Origin: an uncultured Prevotella sp.
GTDB lineage: Bacteria; Bacteroidota; Bacteroidia; Bacteroidales; Bacteroidaceae
Direction of reading: 5' to 3'
Assembly: GCA_902800365.1 (NCBI GenBank)
Contig: CADCEF010000012.1
Span: 1-64,000, forward strand
Length of the DNA: 64,000 nucleotides
This document shows positions 43,838-53,041 of this stretch, one piece after another; the first letter of the stretch is position 1; every line of letters starts with the position of its first letter. The position numbers and the translations under genes are program-made. The notes below the pieces were generated by a model. The model did not search any database and was not told the DNA's origin. It was given only the letters and a program-made list of their open reading frames with translations.

Positions 43838-44811
43838 TAACTCTGTCGTTTCATCATCTCTGCTGCATATGCCTTCAACTCAGCCTTACGCTCCTCGGGA
43901 AGATTAACCTTAGCCAGATTTACCAAACTCTCCTGATAATATTCTTCAATCTTCTGCTCGCAGAGTTTACGGATACCAATCTCATTGTACAGCTCGGTTA
44001 CTGCCTTAACCTTCTCGTTGCGATCGAACTCCTTTGCATTAATCCACTTCATCAGCTGTTCGCGCTGAGCAGGATTTGCACGGTTCACTGCATTGATAAG
44101 CATATAGGTCTTTTTGTTTGATGTTATGTCGCCACCAATATTCTTACCGAACACTGCAGGGTTGCCATAAACATCGAGCAGATCGTCCTGAAGTTGGAAT
44201 GCCAATCCCAGTTTCTCGCCGAACTTATACATATTCTCGATATCCTCAGCTGGAGCATCGGCCATAATAGCGCCTACCTTACAAGCGCAAGCCAAAAGCA
44301 CACTGGTCTTCAGTCTGATCATCTCGATATACTCATCTTCGGTAACATCGTTACGAGTCTCGAATTCTACGTCCAACTGCTGTCCCTCACCAATCTCAAG
44401 CGTTGTTTGGATAAACACCTTGAACACAGCAGGCAACTTAGCCGGATCGCAATCCTCTACTCTTTCGAAAGCCTGAAGCAACATGGTATCACCCGAAAGG
44501 ATAGCACGGTTGGCATCCCATTTCTTGTGAACAGTCTCATGACCTCTACGCATATCAGCATGATCCATCAAGTCATCATGCAACAGCGTGAAGTTATGAT
44601 AAGTCTCAAGTCCGATGGCTTGAGGCATAATGCTCAGTGGATCTTCCTTATAGAGGTTATAAGATAACATAGTGAGCACAGGGCGCACACGTTTACCACC
44701 TATCGAGAGTACATACTTGATAGGATCGTACAACGAGGCTGGCTGGCGGTCGTAAACCACATTATCTAATGCCTCATTCACTTTCTTGAGAAGTTCTTCT
44801 GATGTATACAT
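43837..44811 (-). CDS. Trans-isoprenyl diphosphate synthase (polyprenyl synthetase)
   Basis: The 324-residue all-alpha enzyme has the two Asp-rich Mg-binding motifs: DDLMD (about 83-87) and DDLLD (about 211-215), with KRVRP near the start. The chain-length region before the first motif reads LLHDDLMDHADMRRG. It is likely a geranylgeranyl or octaprenyl synthase for quinone side chains. It lies 6 bases after tonB and overlaps tatD by 1 base. Confidence 0.93.
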   Translation of the reverse strand: MYTSEELLKKVNEALDNVVYDRQPASLYDPIKYVLSIGGKRVRPVLTMLSYNLYKEDPLSIMPQAIGLETYHNFTLLHDDLMDHADMRRGHETVHKKWDANRAILSGDTMLLQAFERVEDCDPAKLPAVFKVFIQTTLEIGEGQQLDVEFETRNDVTEDEYIEMIRLKTSVLLACACKVGAIMADAPAEDIENMYKFGEKLGLAFQLQDDLLDVYGNPAVFGKNIGGDITSNKKTYMLINAVNRANPAQREQLMKWINAKEFDRNEKVKAVTELYNEIGIRKLCEQKIEEYYQESLVNLAKVNLPEERKAELKAYAAEMMKRQS

Positions 44812-44817
44812 ATCTTT

Positions 44818-45513
44818 TTATAAATTAAATACTACTGGTATGCAGACCATTGTTCTGCATGGTTTTGCATTCATCATGCCGGCCTTCCATTGCGGCATCA
44901 TTTTCAGCACTCTTAGCACCTCCTGATCACAGGCTGGTTCCAGCGGTTGCACCACCTGCAGGTCGCTCAACGATCCATCTTTATTTACGATGAACTGCGC
45001 CACAACCTTACCCTTTATCTTGCGCTGTTGGGCTGATACAGGATACTTCAGGTTCTTTGTCAGCCACTTCATAAACTCAGCAGCTCCACCAGGGAACTGA
45101 GGAAGGTCTTCTACCACACGGAAGTCAATTGGTTCATCATACATATCCACCACTTGCGGCTTTTCTTCTTCGGCCTTTAGTGTTGGCTCTTCCTCCTCTG
45201 TTTCTTTCTGCAGGATAGGCTCTGGTGGCAACTCCACATCATTATCAACCAGATGCAGCTGTTGCGACTCCTGCTTCTCCACCTTCTGCTCCTGAGGCAT
45301 CATCATTGGCACCTCGTCTTTATCGCGCTTCAGTGGCGACAGCTCTACCTCGGCCTCCAGATCATCATCGTCGTCAAAAAAAGTCCATCCGCTATCTCCA
45401 CTGTTCCATTCCAGTAGCACGAACAACAAGGCCAGCACCACAACCACTCCTAAAAGGAACCCTTGTGTGCGCTTTTGTTCCAAATCAGCCTCTTTACTCT
45501 TCTTGACTTCCAT
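44818..45513 (-). CDS. tonB: TonB energy transducer
   Basis: The 231-residue protein has a short cytosolic leader (MEVKKSKEADLEQKR), a membrane helix (about 18-38, GFLLGVVVVLALLFVLLEW) and a Glu/Pro-rich periplasmic linker (about 45-125). The TonB C-terminal domain (about 130-231) carries NLKYPVSAQQRKIKGKV and VNKDGSLSDLQVVQ. It would pull on outer-membrane receptors using the ExbB/ExbD motor, whose genes lie upstream of position 42884. The promoter is divergent from that of porQ. Confidence 0.93.
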   Translation of the reverse strand: MEVKKSKEADLEQKRTQGFLLGVVVVLALLFVLLEWNSGDSGWTFFDDDDDLEAEVELSPLKRDKDEVPMMMPQEQKVEKQESQQLHLVDNDVELPPEPILQKETEEEEPTLKAEEEKPQVVDMYDEPIDFRVVEDLPQFPGGAAEFMKWLTKNLKYPVSAQQRKIKGKVVAQFIVNKDGSLSDLQVVQPLEPACDQEVLRVLKMMPQWKAGMMNAKPCRTMVCIPVVFNL

Positions 45514-45536
45514 CTGTTTGATATAAAAACCGAGTG

Positions 45537-45544
45537 CAAAGATA
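45537..45544 (-). promoter_or_regulatory. -7 element of the tonB transcript
   Basis: TATCTTTG on the minus strand matches TAnnTTTG, about 24 bases before the tonB ATG. It is back to back with the porQ promoter. Confidence 0.6.
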
Positions 45545-45586
45545 GTTATTTTTTCGGTAAAATAGATATATATTAAGTTTTTTTGC

Positions 45587-45594
45587 TATCTTTG
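45587..45594 (+). promoter_or_regulatory. -7 element of the porQ-cmk transcript
   Basis: TATCTTTG on the plus strand, 17 bases before the porQ ATG at 45612, matches TAnnTTTG. Confidence 0.6.
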
Positions 45595-45611
45595 CGACCA
45601 AATTAGGAGAA

Positions 45612-46562
45612 ATGAACATTCGAAATGTCATAACACCGTTATTACTTGCCTGTGCATCAACAAATATCAGCGCACAGGACAGTGAGACAGCCTACAGTTT
45701 CCTTAGGTTGCCCGTAAGTGCTCATGTTGCTGCTCTTGGAGGAGAAAACATAACACTGGCAGAGGATGACGCGACTATGATTTTCCATAATCCGGCACTT
45801 ATATGTGGTGTTAGCGACAAAAGCATCAACCTAAATTACATGACGTATATGGAGGGTGCCAAAAACGTAAGCGCATCATTCATCAAAATGGTTGGCGAGC
45901 GCTCATCATGGGGTGTATCGGCTCAGCTGATGGACTACGGAAGAATTAACCAGACTACCATATACAACGAAGATCTTGGAAAGTTCTCTGCCCGCGACAT
46001 CGCTATAGGAGGAACATATGCATACGAGCTTACCGACAGAATCAGCGGTGGCATCACAGCCAAGTTCATAACATCTACCATTGCCGACTACAACTCATTG
46101 GCTGTTGGTGTTGATCTGGGTTTAAACTACCTTGACGTGAGCCATGGATGGAGTTTTTCGGCTGTAGCACGTAATCTTGGCGGACAGATAAAGGCATACG
46201 AAGATGAGTTTGAGCGTATTCCTTTCGATCTTCAGGTAGGTGTAAGCAAGCGTTTGCAGAACTCACCTTTTCGATTCCACGCCACACTCAGTCGACTAAC
46301 CGATTGGGATGAAGCTTTCGGGCGCCATCTGGCCATCGGAGCAGATGTGCTCATGGGCGATAATATTTATATTGCTGCAGGTTATAATTTCAGGAAAGCA
46401 CAACAGATGAAGATTTCTGATACCGAAGGGTCATCAGCCCACGGAGCCGGACTATCGCTTGGTGCAGGTCTGTCGCTTCAGCGTTTTAAACTACAGTTGG
46501 CTTGGGGTAAGTATCATGTCAGCACATCATCACTACTGATTAATATATCATACACATTATGA
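45612..46562 (+). CDS. porQ: PorQ-type type IX secretion system outer-membrane protein
   Basis: The 316-residue protein has a signal peptide ([21 protein letters not shown]) and a full-length PorV/PorQ-like beta-barrel fold. Features are [35 protein letters not shown] near the start, strands alternating throughout and end LLINISYTL. PorQ is part of the attachment complex that fixes type IX cargo to the surface with anionic lipopolysaccharide. It supports the reading of the giant LRR protein's C-terminus as a type IX signal. It shares ATGA with cmk. Confidence 0.9.
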   Translation: MNIRNVITPLLLACASTNISAQDSETAYSFLRLPVSAHVAALGGENITLAEDDATMIFHNPALICGVSDKSINLNYMTYMEGAKNVSASFIKMVGERSSWGVSAQLMDYGRINQTTIYNEDLGKFSARDIAIGGTYAYELTDRISGGITAKFITSTIADYNSLAVGVDLGLNYLDVSHGWSFSAVARNLGGQIKAYEDEFERIPFDLQVGVSKRLQNSPFRFHATLSRLTDWDEAFGRHLAIGADVLMGDNIYIAAGYNFRKAQQMKISDTEGSSAHGAGLSLGAGLSLQRFKLQLAWGKYHVSTSSLLINISYTL

Positions 46563-47251
46563 AAAAGATAACAATTGCAATCGATGGCCATAGCTCTTGC
46601 GGAAAAAGCACTATGGCAAAGGACCTGGCCCGTGAAGTGGGCTATGTATATGTAGACACTGGTGCCATGTATCGCAGCGTAACACTATATGCCCTGCGCC
46701 ATGGTCTGTTTAACGAGGATGGCAGCGTTAAGACTGTCGAACTCGAAAAGGAGATGCCCAACATCCAGATTTCGTTCAAGTTCAATGCCGAGGCAGGTCG
46801 CCCCGACACATATCTTAACGGCGAATGCGTAGAAAAGGAAATCCGCTCGCTCGAGGTTAGCAGTCATGTTAGTCCTATTGCAGCAGTACCATTTGTACGC
46901 ACTGCTATGGTAGCTCAGCAACAGCAGATGGGTAAGGACAAAGGGGTGGTTATGGATGGACGCGACATAGGCACCACCGTATTCCCCGATGCCGAACTTA
47001 AGATTTTTGTAACCGCCTCGGCTCAGGTTCGTGCCCAGCGCCGTTATGACGAGCTTAAGGCCAAGGGAATGCCAGCTGACTTCGATGATATTCTGAAGAA
47101 TGTTGAAGAGCGCGACTATATCGACTCTCACCGTGAGGTTAGTCCACTGCGAAAGGCAGATGATGCTATCGAACTCGACAACAGTAATATGACCATTCCA
47201 GAACAGGGAAAATGGCTTTTAGAACGTTTTAAGGAGCATTCTGAGCAATAA
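46559..47251 (+). CDS. cmk: Cytidylate kinase
   Basis: The 230-residue enzyme phosphorylates CMP and dCMP. It starts [24 protein letters not shown], the P-loop. Then comes VDTGAMYR, and [19 protein letters not shown], the conserved CMP-binding and Lys motif. Length is typical of the short form. Its ATG overlaps the porQ stop (ATGA). porQ-cmk adjacency is common in this phylum. A FadL-type gene with its own promoter follows. Confidence 0.97.
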   Translation: MKKITIAIDGHSSCGKSTMAKDLAREVGYVYVDTGAMYRSVTLYALRHGLFNEDGSVKTVELEKEMPNIQISFKFNAEAGRPDTYLNGECVEKEIRSLEVSSHVSPIAAVPFVRTAMVAQQQQMGKDKGVVMDGRDIGTTVFPDAELKIFVTASAQVRAQRRYDELKAKGMPADFDDILKNVEERDYIDSHREVSPLRKADDAIELDNSNMTIPEQGKWLLERFKEHSEQ

Positions 47252-47308
47252 ATTGTTCTTTTTTGGCATTTTTCTCGTCATTTTCTCGCAAGTTTTAGAT
47301 TTTTTGGC

Positions 47309-47316
47309 TACCTTTG
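47309..47316 (+). promoter_or_regulatory. -7 element of the FadL-type porin gene
   Basis: TACCTTTG matches TAnnTTTG, 28 bases before the ATG at 47345. Confidence 0.65.
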
Positions 47317-47344
47317 CAGCCGAATTTAAAGAACATAGAAGAAA

Positions 47345-48751
47345 ATGACGAGAAAATTTATCTTTTCAGCTATTGTGGCTCTGGCCACATTCACTTCAGT
47401 CCATGCAGGTGGACTTATGACCAACACAAATTATCACATAGCATTCGACCGCATGTTCGCCCGTGGTGCATCAACCGAGATAGATGCTGCCTACAGTAAC
47501 CCAGCTGGTTTGGCATGGGGACATGAAGGTTGGCAGTTCTCTCTTAATTTCCAGAAACCTTGGCAGTACCGCGACATCGAGCTGACCACATCTGTAGGTA
47601 GTCACACTTATGAAGGCAAAGCCTCAGCACCTATCGTTCCAGCTTTATTTGCTTCGTATAAGAAAGATCGCTGGGCCCTCTCAACCATGATTGGCATTGT
47701 GGGCAGCGGTGGCTTTGTTGAGTACAAAGAGGGTGTACCCATGTTCAACGCACTGCTGGGTGGCACAATAACCTCGCTGACACAGAGTCTATCTGATGCT
47801 ACCAGTGGATTCGCTCCTGTAGTAACACCCGACCAGTACGATGCTGAGATGAAGGGAAAGCAGTATATCTATGGTGGACAGTTGAATTTCACCTATAAGA
47901 TTATTGATTGCCTTTCGGCAGCTGTCGGAATCCGTGCCAACTACTACGATGGCTACTATCGTGGCCACGTAAAGGCAGCGCAGTCAACACTGGGCGAACT
48001 GGCAAATCTTTCGCTGGATGTAGACCAGAAGGGATGGGGTTTTACTCCTATTGTTAGCTTAGCATTCCATAAAGGTCCACTCACACTGAGTGCTCGCTAT
48101 GAGTTCCGCACAAAGATTGAGACCAAGAACGAGACAAACAGTCTGAACGCCAACTTAAACACCGCCACACTAGTTGAGGAGCCACTTGCACAATTGGTTG
48201 CTGCAGGCGCTCTGCCAGCAGAGACAGCCATTGCAATGGCACAGAGCATCCGCACTAAGGTTGAGAGTTCGTTGGGTGGCTACATCCAACCTTATCAGGA
48301 CGGCGTAAAGACACGCTACGATATGCCTGCCATGCTTAGCATAGCTGCTGGATATGAGTTTAACAAGAATCTGCGCGCAGCTTTGGAGTATCACTTCTTC
48401 GACGACAAGAATGCCCAGATGGCAAACGACCGTCAGAAGGACTTAACCCATGGTACTCACGAAATCCTGGCTGGTATCGAGTGGGACATCAACGACAAAT
48501 TCACAGTAAGCTGTGGTGGTCAGCGCACTGACTATGGTCTCTCTGACGGTTATCAGCAGAACACCTCGTTTGCTTGCGACAGCTACAGTGTAGGTTGCGG
48601 TGGCGCCTGGAACATCAGCGATAAGATGCGCCTGAACGTGAGCTACTTCTGCACACTCTACAGCGATTACGACAAACAAAACAGCTATGGTTTAGAAACA
48701 TACAGCCGCACCAATCACGTGATTGGCGTAGGTTTGGATTACAAATTCTAA
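47345..48751 (+). CDS. FadL/OmpP1-type outer-membrane transport protein
   Basis: The 468-residue protein has signal peptide MTRKFIFSAIVALATFTSVHA, then the FadL-type plug region (FARGASTEIDAAYSNPAGLAWG). About 14 amphipathic strands follow, ending in GVGLDYKF, a terminal aromatic that directs barrel assembly. It probably lets hydrophobic molecules through the outer membrane. The gene has its own promoter and converges on folK with 8 bases between stops. Confidence 0.9.
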   Translation: MTRKFIFSAIVALATFTSVHAGGLMTNTNYHIAFDRMFARGASTEIDAAYSNPAGLAWGHEGWQFSLNFQKPWQYRDIELTTSVGSHTYEGKASAPIVPALFASYKKDRWALSTMIGIVGSGGFVEYKEGVPMFNALLGGTITSLTQSLSDATSGFAPVVTPDQYDAEMKGKQYIYGGQLNFTYKIIDCLSAAVGIRANYYDGYYRGHVKAAQSTLGELANLSLDVDQKGWGFTPIVSLAFHKGPLTLSARYEFRTKIETKNETNSLNANLNTATLVEEPLAQLVAAGALPAETAIAMAQSIRTKVESSLGGYIQPYQDGVKTRYDMPAMLSIAAGYEFNKNLRAALEYHFFDDKNAQMANDRQKDLTHGTHEILAGIEWDINDKFTVSCGGQRTDYGLSDGYQQNTSFACDSYSVGCGGAWNISDKMRLNVSYFCTLYSDYDKQNSYGLETYSRTNHVIGVGLDYKF

Positions 48752-48759
48752 GTATCAAT

Positions 48760-49167
48760 TCAATCTCTAATTTCCCGAAGCGGGATCATAACAAAGTCTC
48801 GCTTCAGCATCAGGGGGTGGGGAATCTGCAAGTCAGGTTCATCCACCCTCAGATCGTCATATAGCAGAATGTCTATATCTATACAGCGGTCGGAATAGCC
48901 TCCATCTGTACTTTTCTTCTGGCGTCCCATCTCGCGTTCTATCTTCTGTGTGGAACCCAGCAGCTGACGGGGAGTAAGATCGGTTTCACATTGTATCACA
49001 GCATTAACAAAAGTATTCTCCGACTCAAACCCCCAAGGTTCAGTTTCTATAAATGACGATACGCGAAGAACCTTGCCTACCCTTTCGCCTATCAAGCGAA
49101 TAGCGTAAGCAAGGTTCTCTTTACGATTACCGAGATTACTACCTAATCCCAGATATATCTTATGCAT
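48760..49167 (-). CDS. folK: 6-hydroxymethyl-7,8-dihydropterin pyrophosphokinase
   Basis: The 135-residue folate enzyme carries HKIYLGLGSNLGNRKENL at the start, FETEPWGF-like substrate loop (ETEPWGFESENTFVN) and DIDILLYDD, the two-Asp Mg site, then IPHPLMLKRDFVMIPL. It transfers pyrophosphate from ATP to hydroxymethyl-dihydropterin. It overlaps queA by 1 base (TAATG) and ends the ftsX-to-folK operon. Confidence 0.97.
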   Translation of the reverse strand: MHKIYLGLGSNLGNRKENLAYAIRLIGERVGKVLRVSSFIETEPWGFESENTFVNAVIQCETDLTPRQLLGSTQKIEREMGRQKKSTDGGYSDRCIDIDILLYDDLRVDEPDLQIPHPLMLKRDFVMIPLREIRD

Positions 49168-50231
49168 TAATCGTCGAGCATCAACAGTGCATCACCGTAG
49201 CATCCGAACATATATCCCTCCTTAAGTGCACGCTGATAACCCTCGTACAGCAGGTCGTAACCTACGAACGAAGCCTCGGTCATCATCATTGGCGACTCTG
49301 GGTGATAGAAGTTTCCGATAAGTGCATTACACAATCCGAACTCGTATGGTGGGAATATGAACTTATTGGTCCATCCCTCATACTCCTTCAGCATACCATC
49401 GGTACCTACGGCACTCTCAGTAGCACGGGCAGTACTTACACCTACGCAGCAAACACGGCGACCTTCGCTCTTAGCCTTGTTAACAATATCGCAGGCCTCA
49501 GCAGGAATAAACATCTGCTCGCTACCCATCTTGTGTTTAGTAAGATCCTCAACCTCGATAGCATCAAAATTACCCAATCCGCAGTGCAGTGTGATAAAGG
49601 CAAAGTTAATACCCTTGATCTCCATACGCTTCATCAGCTCACGGCTGAAGTGCAGACCTGTGGCAGGAGCTGTTACAGCACCCTCGTTCTTTGCATAGAT
49701 GGTCTGGAATCTCTCCATATCATCCTCGTTAGCAGGACGACGGTCAATGATGTATCGTGGCAGTGGAGCCTCACCAAGTCCGAACAGAAGCTGTTTGAAC
49801 TCATCATGAGGACAGTCATAGAGGAAACGCAGTGTACGTCCGCGGCTTGTGGTATTATCGATAACCTCAGCAACCATTGGACCATCCTCCTCAAAGAACA
49901 GCTTGTTTCCAATACGGATCTTTCGTGCTGGTTCTACAAGCACGTCCCAAAGGCGCTGATCGGCATTAAGCTCGCGCAGCAGAAATACCTCAATCTTTGC
50001 GTCAGTCTTCTCCTTGGTGCCATACAGTCGTGCTGGGAACACCTTGGTGTCGTTAAAGATAAAGGCATCGTCCTCGTCGAAGTAGTCAAGGATATTACGG
50101 AAGTCTAATCCCGTTTCAATCTTCTGACTCTTACGATGTAACACCATCAGTTTGCACTCATCACGATGATAAGATGGCTCGAGTGCAATCTGCTCTTCTG
50201 GTAACTTAAACTTAAACTGTGATAACTTCAT
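49167..50231 (-). CDS. queA: S-adenosylmethionine:tRNA ribosyltransferase-isomerase
   Basis: The 354-residue enzyme makes epoxyqueuosine on tRNA. Motifs: FKFKLPEEQIALEPS start, NDTKVFPARLYG, EGAVTAPATGLHFS, THHCGLG-type FITLHCGLGNF, and the late CNALIGNFYHPES. The sequence is complete and of family length. It lies 9 bases after truB and overlaps folK by 1 base. Confidence 0.97.
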   Translation of the reverse strand: MKLSQFKFKLPEEQIALEPSYHRDECKLMVLHRKSQKIETGLDFRNILDYFDEDDAFIFNDTKVFPARLYGTKEKTDAKIEVFLLRELNADQRLWDVLVEPARKIRIGNKLFFEEDGPMVAEVIDNTTSRGRTLRFLYDCPHDEFKQLLFGLGEAPLPRYIIDRRPANEDDMERFQTIYAKNEGAVTAPATGLHFSRELMKRMEIKGINFAFITLHCGLGNFDAIEVEDLTKHKMGSEQMFIPAEACDIVNKAKSEGRRVCCVGVSTARATESAVGTDGMLKEYEGWTNKFIFPPYEFGLCNALIGNFYHPESPMMMTEASFVGYDLLYEGYQRALKEGYMFGCYGDALLMLDD

Positions 50232-50240
50232 ATCTTAATT

Positions 50241-50954
50241 TTACGATTTTACTATATTATCCGACAAATTCTCTTCCAACCAAGCAGGGAAACTATCAAA
50301 TGTCAGACAGTCCTCAATTCTTACATCACCTACTCGTGTACGACACAATGCCGTGAGATGGGCTCCACTGCCCAAGGCCTCGCCAATATCACGAGCCAAC
50401 GAGCGTATGTATGTTCCCTTGCCACATGCAACACGAATCTGTAGCTGCATCTTCTCTGAATCGAAACTCATCAGCTCTATCTCGTCTATGCGAATCTGCT
50501 TTGGTTCCAGCTGATGGTCACTACCCTTGCGGGCAAGCTCATAGGCACGGTCGCCACCCACCTTACATGCCGAAAACAGCGGTGGGCGCTGCATTATGTC
50601 ACCTACAAACTTAGGCAGGGTCTGCTCTATCAGTTCACGGGTTATATGCTCTGTAGGATATGTCTGGTCTACCTCATGTTCCAGATCATAGCTTGGAGTT
50701 GTGGCTCCCAGCTGCAGTGTAGCAGTATACTCCTTAGAGTGTTTCTGCAACTCCTCGATCTTCTTTGTTGCCTTACCGGTACACAACACCAGCACACCTG
50801 TTGCCAGCGGGTCGAGAGTTCCGGCATGTCCCATTTTCACACGCTTCACATGCAAACGCTTAGACAACACATATCTGATGTGTGCCAGCGCCCCAAAGCT
50901 TGACATGCGATAGGGTTTGTTTATATATATGTATGCGCCTTCCTGGAAATTCAT
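50241..50954 (-). CDS. truB: tRNA pseudouridine-55 synthase
   Basis: The 237-residue enzyme has INKPYRMSSFGAL at the start and the catalytic Asp in GHAGTLDPLATGVL (about 44), then GKGTYIRSLARDIGEALG. It lacks the extra PUA-type C-terminal domain, as in shorter TruB proteins. It overlaps uppP by 1 base. It modifies uridine 55 in the T-arm. Confidence 0.96.
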   Translation of the reverse strand: MNFQEGAYIYINKPYRMSSFGALAHIRYVLSKRLHVKRVKMGHAGTLDPLATGVLVLCTGKATKKIEELQKHSKEYTATLQLGATTPSYDLEHEVDQTYPTEHITRELIEQTLPKFVGDIMQRPPLFSACKVGGDRAYELARKGSDHQLEPKQIRIDEIELMSFDSEKMQLQIRVACGKGTYIRSLARDIGEALGSGAHLTALCRTRVGDVRIEDCLTFDSFPAWLEENLSDNIVKS

Positions 50955-51811
50955 TAGTCAACCATTGCAAGTGAATGACCTGTAAGAAGCAGCACAATGA
51001 TTATTGTACCCACTACTATACGATAAATACCGAAGGCCTTGAATCCGTATTTTGTAAGATAATCAACAAACCAGCGCATTGCCAGCAGAGCCACCACAAA
51101 AGCTATTACGCAGCCCAACAGGAGCATGGTTATGTTATGACTTGTTGCCCAGGCAGTGTCTTCCTTAAGCAGGTCAAGCAGATCAAGCAGTGTTGCACCT
51201 GCCATAGTTGGCACGGCGAGGAAAAACGAGAACTTTGCAGCACGACGGCGTGTAAGACCCTGAGTCATACCACCAACGATAGTTGCCATAGAACGTGAAA
51301 CACCAGGGATAACAGAAATACACTGATACAATCCGATCTTAAATGCACGGCGCTCGTCAACCTTATTCTCCTCACTGCCCTTATTAAACAGCTTGTCGCA
51401 GAAGAGCATGAATATACCACCAAGAACCAGCATCACAGCTACTACCTCTACACTATCCAACAACCAATCGAGCAGTCCCGACTTCTTGGCTGCCAGACCG
51501 ATAACCACAGCAGGCAGCACTCCTACTAACAACAACCAGTAAAAGTAGAATCTGTGCTTCAGTCGTTTGAACAATGAGCTACCCTCGGGTGCAGGTGTAT
51601 TGTCGAACTGGAAGAATCGATTCCAATACAGACATACTACCGACAGGATAGCACCAAACTGAATTATAAATGTAAATGCATGTACGAAGGGATCGCCTTG
51701 AGGCACACCCAAAAGGTTCTGTGCAATAATCATATGTCCTGTAGACGACACAGGCAGGAACTCTGTCAAGCCCTCAATAATGGCGATAATGACTGTTTCA
51801 ATCCAATCCAT
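50954..51811 (-). CDS. uppP: Undecaprenyl-diphosphatase
   Basis: The 285-residue membrane enzyme (BacA family) recycles the lipid carrier for cell-wall synthesis. Motif 1: EGLTEFLPVSSTGHM with catalytic Glu (about 14-21). Motif 2: PGVSRSMATIVGG. Eight membrane helices. About 12 residues longer than typical because of a charged insert near residue 75 (APEGSSLFKRLKHR). It starts 3 bases after the DUF3098 gene stops and overlaps truB by 1 base. Confidence 0.95.
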   Translation of the reverse strand: MDWIETVIIAIIEGLTEFLPVSSTGHMIIAQNLLGVPQGDPFVHAFTFIIQFGAILSVVCLYWNRFFQFDNTPAPEGSSLFKRLKHRFYFYWLLLVGVLPAVVIGLAAKKSGLLDWLLDSVEVVAVMLVLGGIFMLFCDKLFNKGSEENKVDERRAFKIGLYQCISVIPGVSRSMATIVGGMTQGLTRRRAAKFSFFLAVPTMAGATLLDLLDLLKEDTAWATSHNITMLLLGCVIAFVVALLAMRWFVDYLTKYGFKAFGIYRIVVGTIIIVLLLTGHSLAMVD

Positions 51812-51814
51812 ATC

Positions 51815-52045
51815 TTATTCTATATCTTTTGGTTTTCTTACAACTGCATAAATCATCGATACAAATCCCACCAGACATACTATCGGTGCCACCTTTATAC
51901 GACGTGCGCTGAAGATATCGGGTTCAAATACAGTATCCGATGAGTTTGGACCTACCATCAGCAGGAATCCAATAACTACAATAACCATGCTTATTGCCAA
52001 CAATATAAAGTTGGTCTTGTCGAATGCAAAATTCTTTTTATCCAT
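51815..52045 (-). CDS. DUF3098 small membrane protein
   Basis: The 76-residue protein has two membrane helices (FILLAISMVIVVIGFLLMVG and VAPIVCLVGFVSMIYAVV), separated by FEPDIFSARRIKVAP, the DUF3098 signature. Unknown function. It always lies between ftsX and uppP in Bacteroidetes genomes known to me, and here lies 16 bases after ftsX. Confidence 0.92.
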   Translation of the reverse strand: MDKKNFAFDKTNFILLAISMVIVVIGFLLMVGPNSSDTVFEPDIFSARRIKVAPIVCLVGFVSMIYAVVRKPKDIE

Positions 52046-52061
52046 TTCTAATTATTGCATT

Positions 52062-52940
52062 TTAAATTTTATAAAGTTCTCCTGCCGACATGCGGAGGAA
52101 TCTATTTACCGAAATATATGAGCATGCAGCCGTTATGATTATTCCGAACAGCAGCACAGCTCCAGCCGTTATGGCAAGCTCGCGCCAGCTGATAACTGCC
52201 ACGATATTGGGCTCGTAATAATACAGTCCGTAGAACAGTCCACCCAGAACGGCAATAGCCATGATAGCAGCAATCACACCTATCAGCAGAGCCTGATTCA
52301 TGAACGGGCGTCGGATAAAGCCCCACGATGCACCAACCAGTTTCATGGTGTGGATGAGGAATCGGCGTGAGTAGACACTCAGCCTTACTGTATTGTTAAT
52401 CAGCGAGAACGAAACAAACGTCAGCAGCACAGCAAGTCCAAGCAGCAGCAGGTTCAGCTTTGTAAGATTGCGGTTCACGCTATCCATCAGATCCACCTGA
52501 TATGCCACATCGGTAATCTTTGGATTCTTCTGCAGTTCCTTTGCTATCCACTTCAGCGAGTCGCGGTTTGCATAGTCGCTCTTAAGTTGCAGCTCAAGTG
52601 TGGCAGGGAAAGGGTTAACACCAAGGAACTCCGATGGGTCAGATCCCATGGCCTCAGTCTGCTCTTTCAGTGCCTGCTCCTTACTGATATAATCAATATT
52701 CCTTGAGTAAGGACGATGGTAAAGGTCACGACACAACATCTTTGCACCGTTCACACTAACATCATCGCTAAGCATAACAGTCACAGTAAGGTTTTCCTTT
52801 ACCCACTGCGACAGATTACGGCTGGTCTGCACTGAGAATACCACCAAACCAAGAAGAACCAGCACCATCGCAGTACTTATGCAAAGTGTAACCAACTGCA
52901 CACCACGACGGTTGCCAGCATATTTTTTTCGTCTTTTCAT
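52062..52940 (-). CDS. ftsX: Cell-division ABC-type permease FtsX
   Basis: The 292-residue protein has four membrane helices: about 16-40, then 165-190, 215-240 and 255-280. The periplasmic domain between the first and second helices is about 125 residues (KENLTVTVMLSDDVSV ... PKITDVAYQ). The membrane FtsX domain has SRRFLIHTMKLVGASWGFIRRPFMNQ. It works with FtsE in activating peptidoglycan hydrolases at the septum. It heads the six-gene operon and has a TAnnTTTG promoter. No ftsE is here. Confidence 0.94.
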   Translation of the reverse strand: MKRRKKYAGNRRGVQLVTLCISTAMVLVLLGLVVFSVQTSRNLSQWVKENLTVTVMLSDDVSVNGAKMLCRDLYHRPYSRNIDYISKEQALKEQTEAMGSDPSEFLGVNPFPATLELQLKSDYANRDSLKWIAKELQKNPKITDVAYQVDLMDSVNRNLTKLNLLLLGLAVLLTFVSFSLINNTVRLSVYSRRFLIHTMKLVGASWGFIRRPFMNQALLIGVIAAIMAIAVLGGLFYGLYYYEPNIVAVISWRELAITAGAVLLFGIIITAACSYISVNRFLRMSAGELYKI

Positions 52941-52973
52941 TTATTTACGTACGTAAAAATTCGAATTCGGCTG

Positions 52974-52981
52974 CAAAGATA
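52974..52981 (-). promoter_or_regulatory. -7 element of the ftsX operon
   Basis: TATCTTTG on the minus strand matches TAnnTTTG, 34 bases before the ftsX ATG. The radical SAM promoter is only about 45 bases away in the other direction. Confidence 0.65.
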
Positions 52982-53025
52982 CATAATTTTTTAGACATAA
53001 GTACATAAGAACATATAATTTTTTG

Positions 53026-53033
53026 TAATTTTG
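53026..53033 (+). promoter_or_regulatory. -7 element of the radical SAM gene
   Basis: TAATTTTG matches TAnnTTTG. The ATG is at 53042, so the mRNA leader would be only a few bases or none. Confidence 0.55.
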
Positions 53034-53041
53034 CAGCCGTT

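Noticed and set aside
49302-50108. A 268-codon plus-strand open frame opposite queA
   Set aside because: Antisense shadow; queA motifs are complete on the minus strand.
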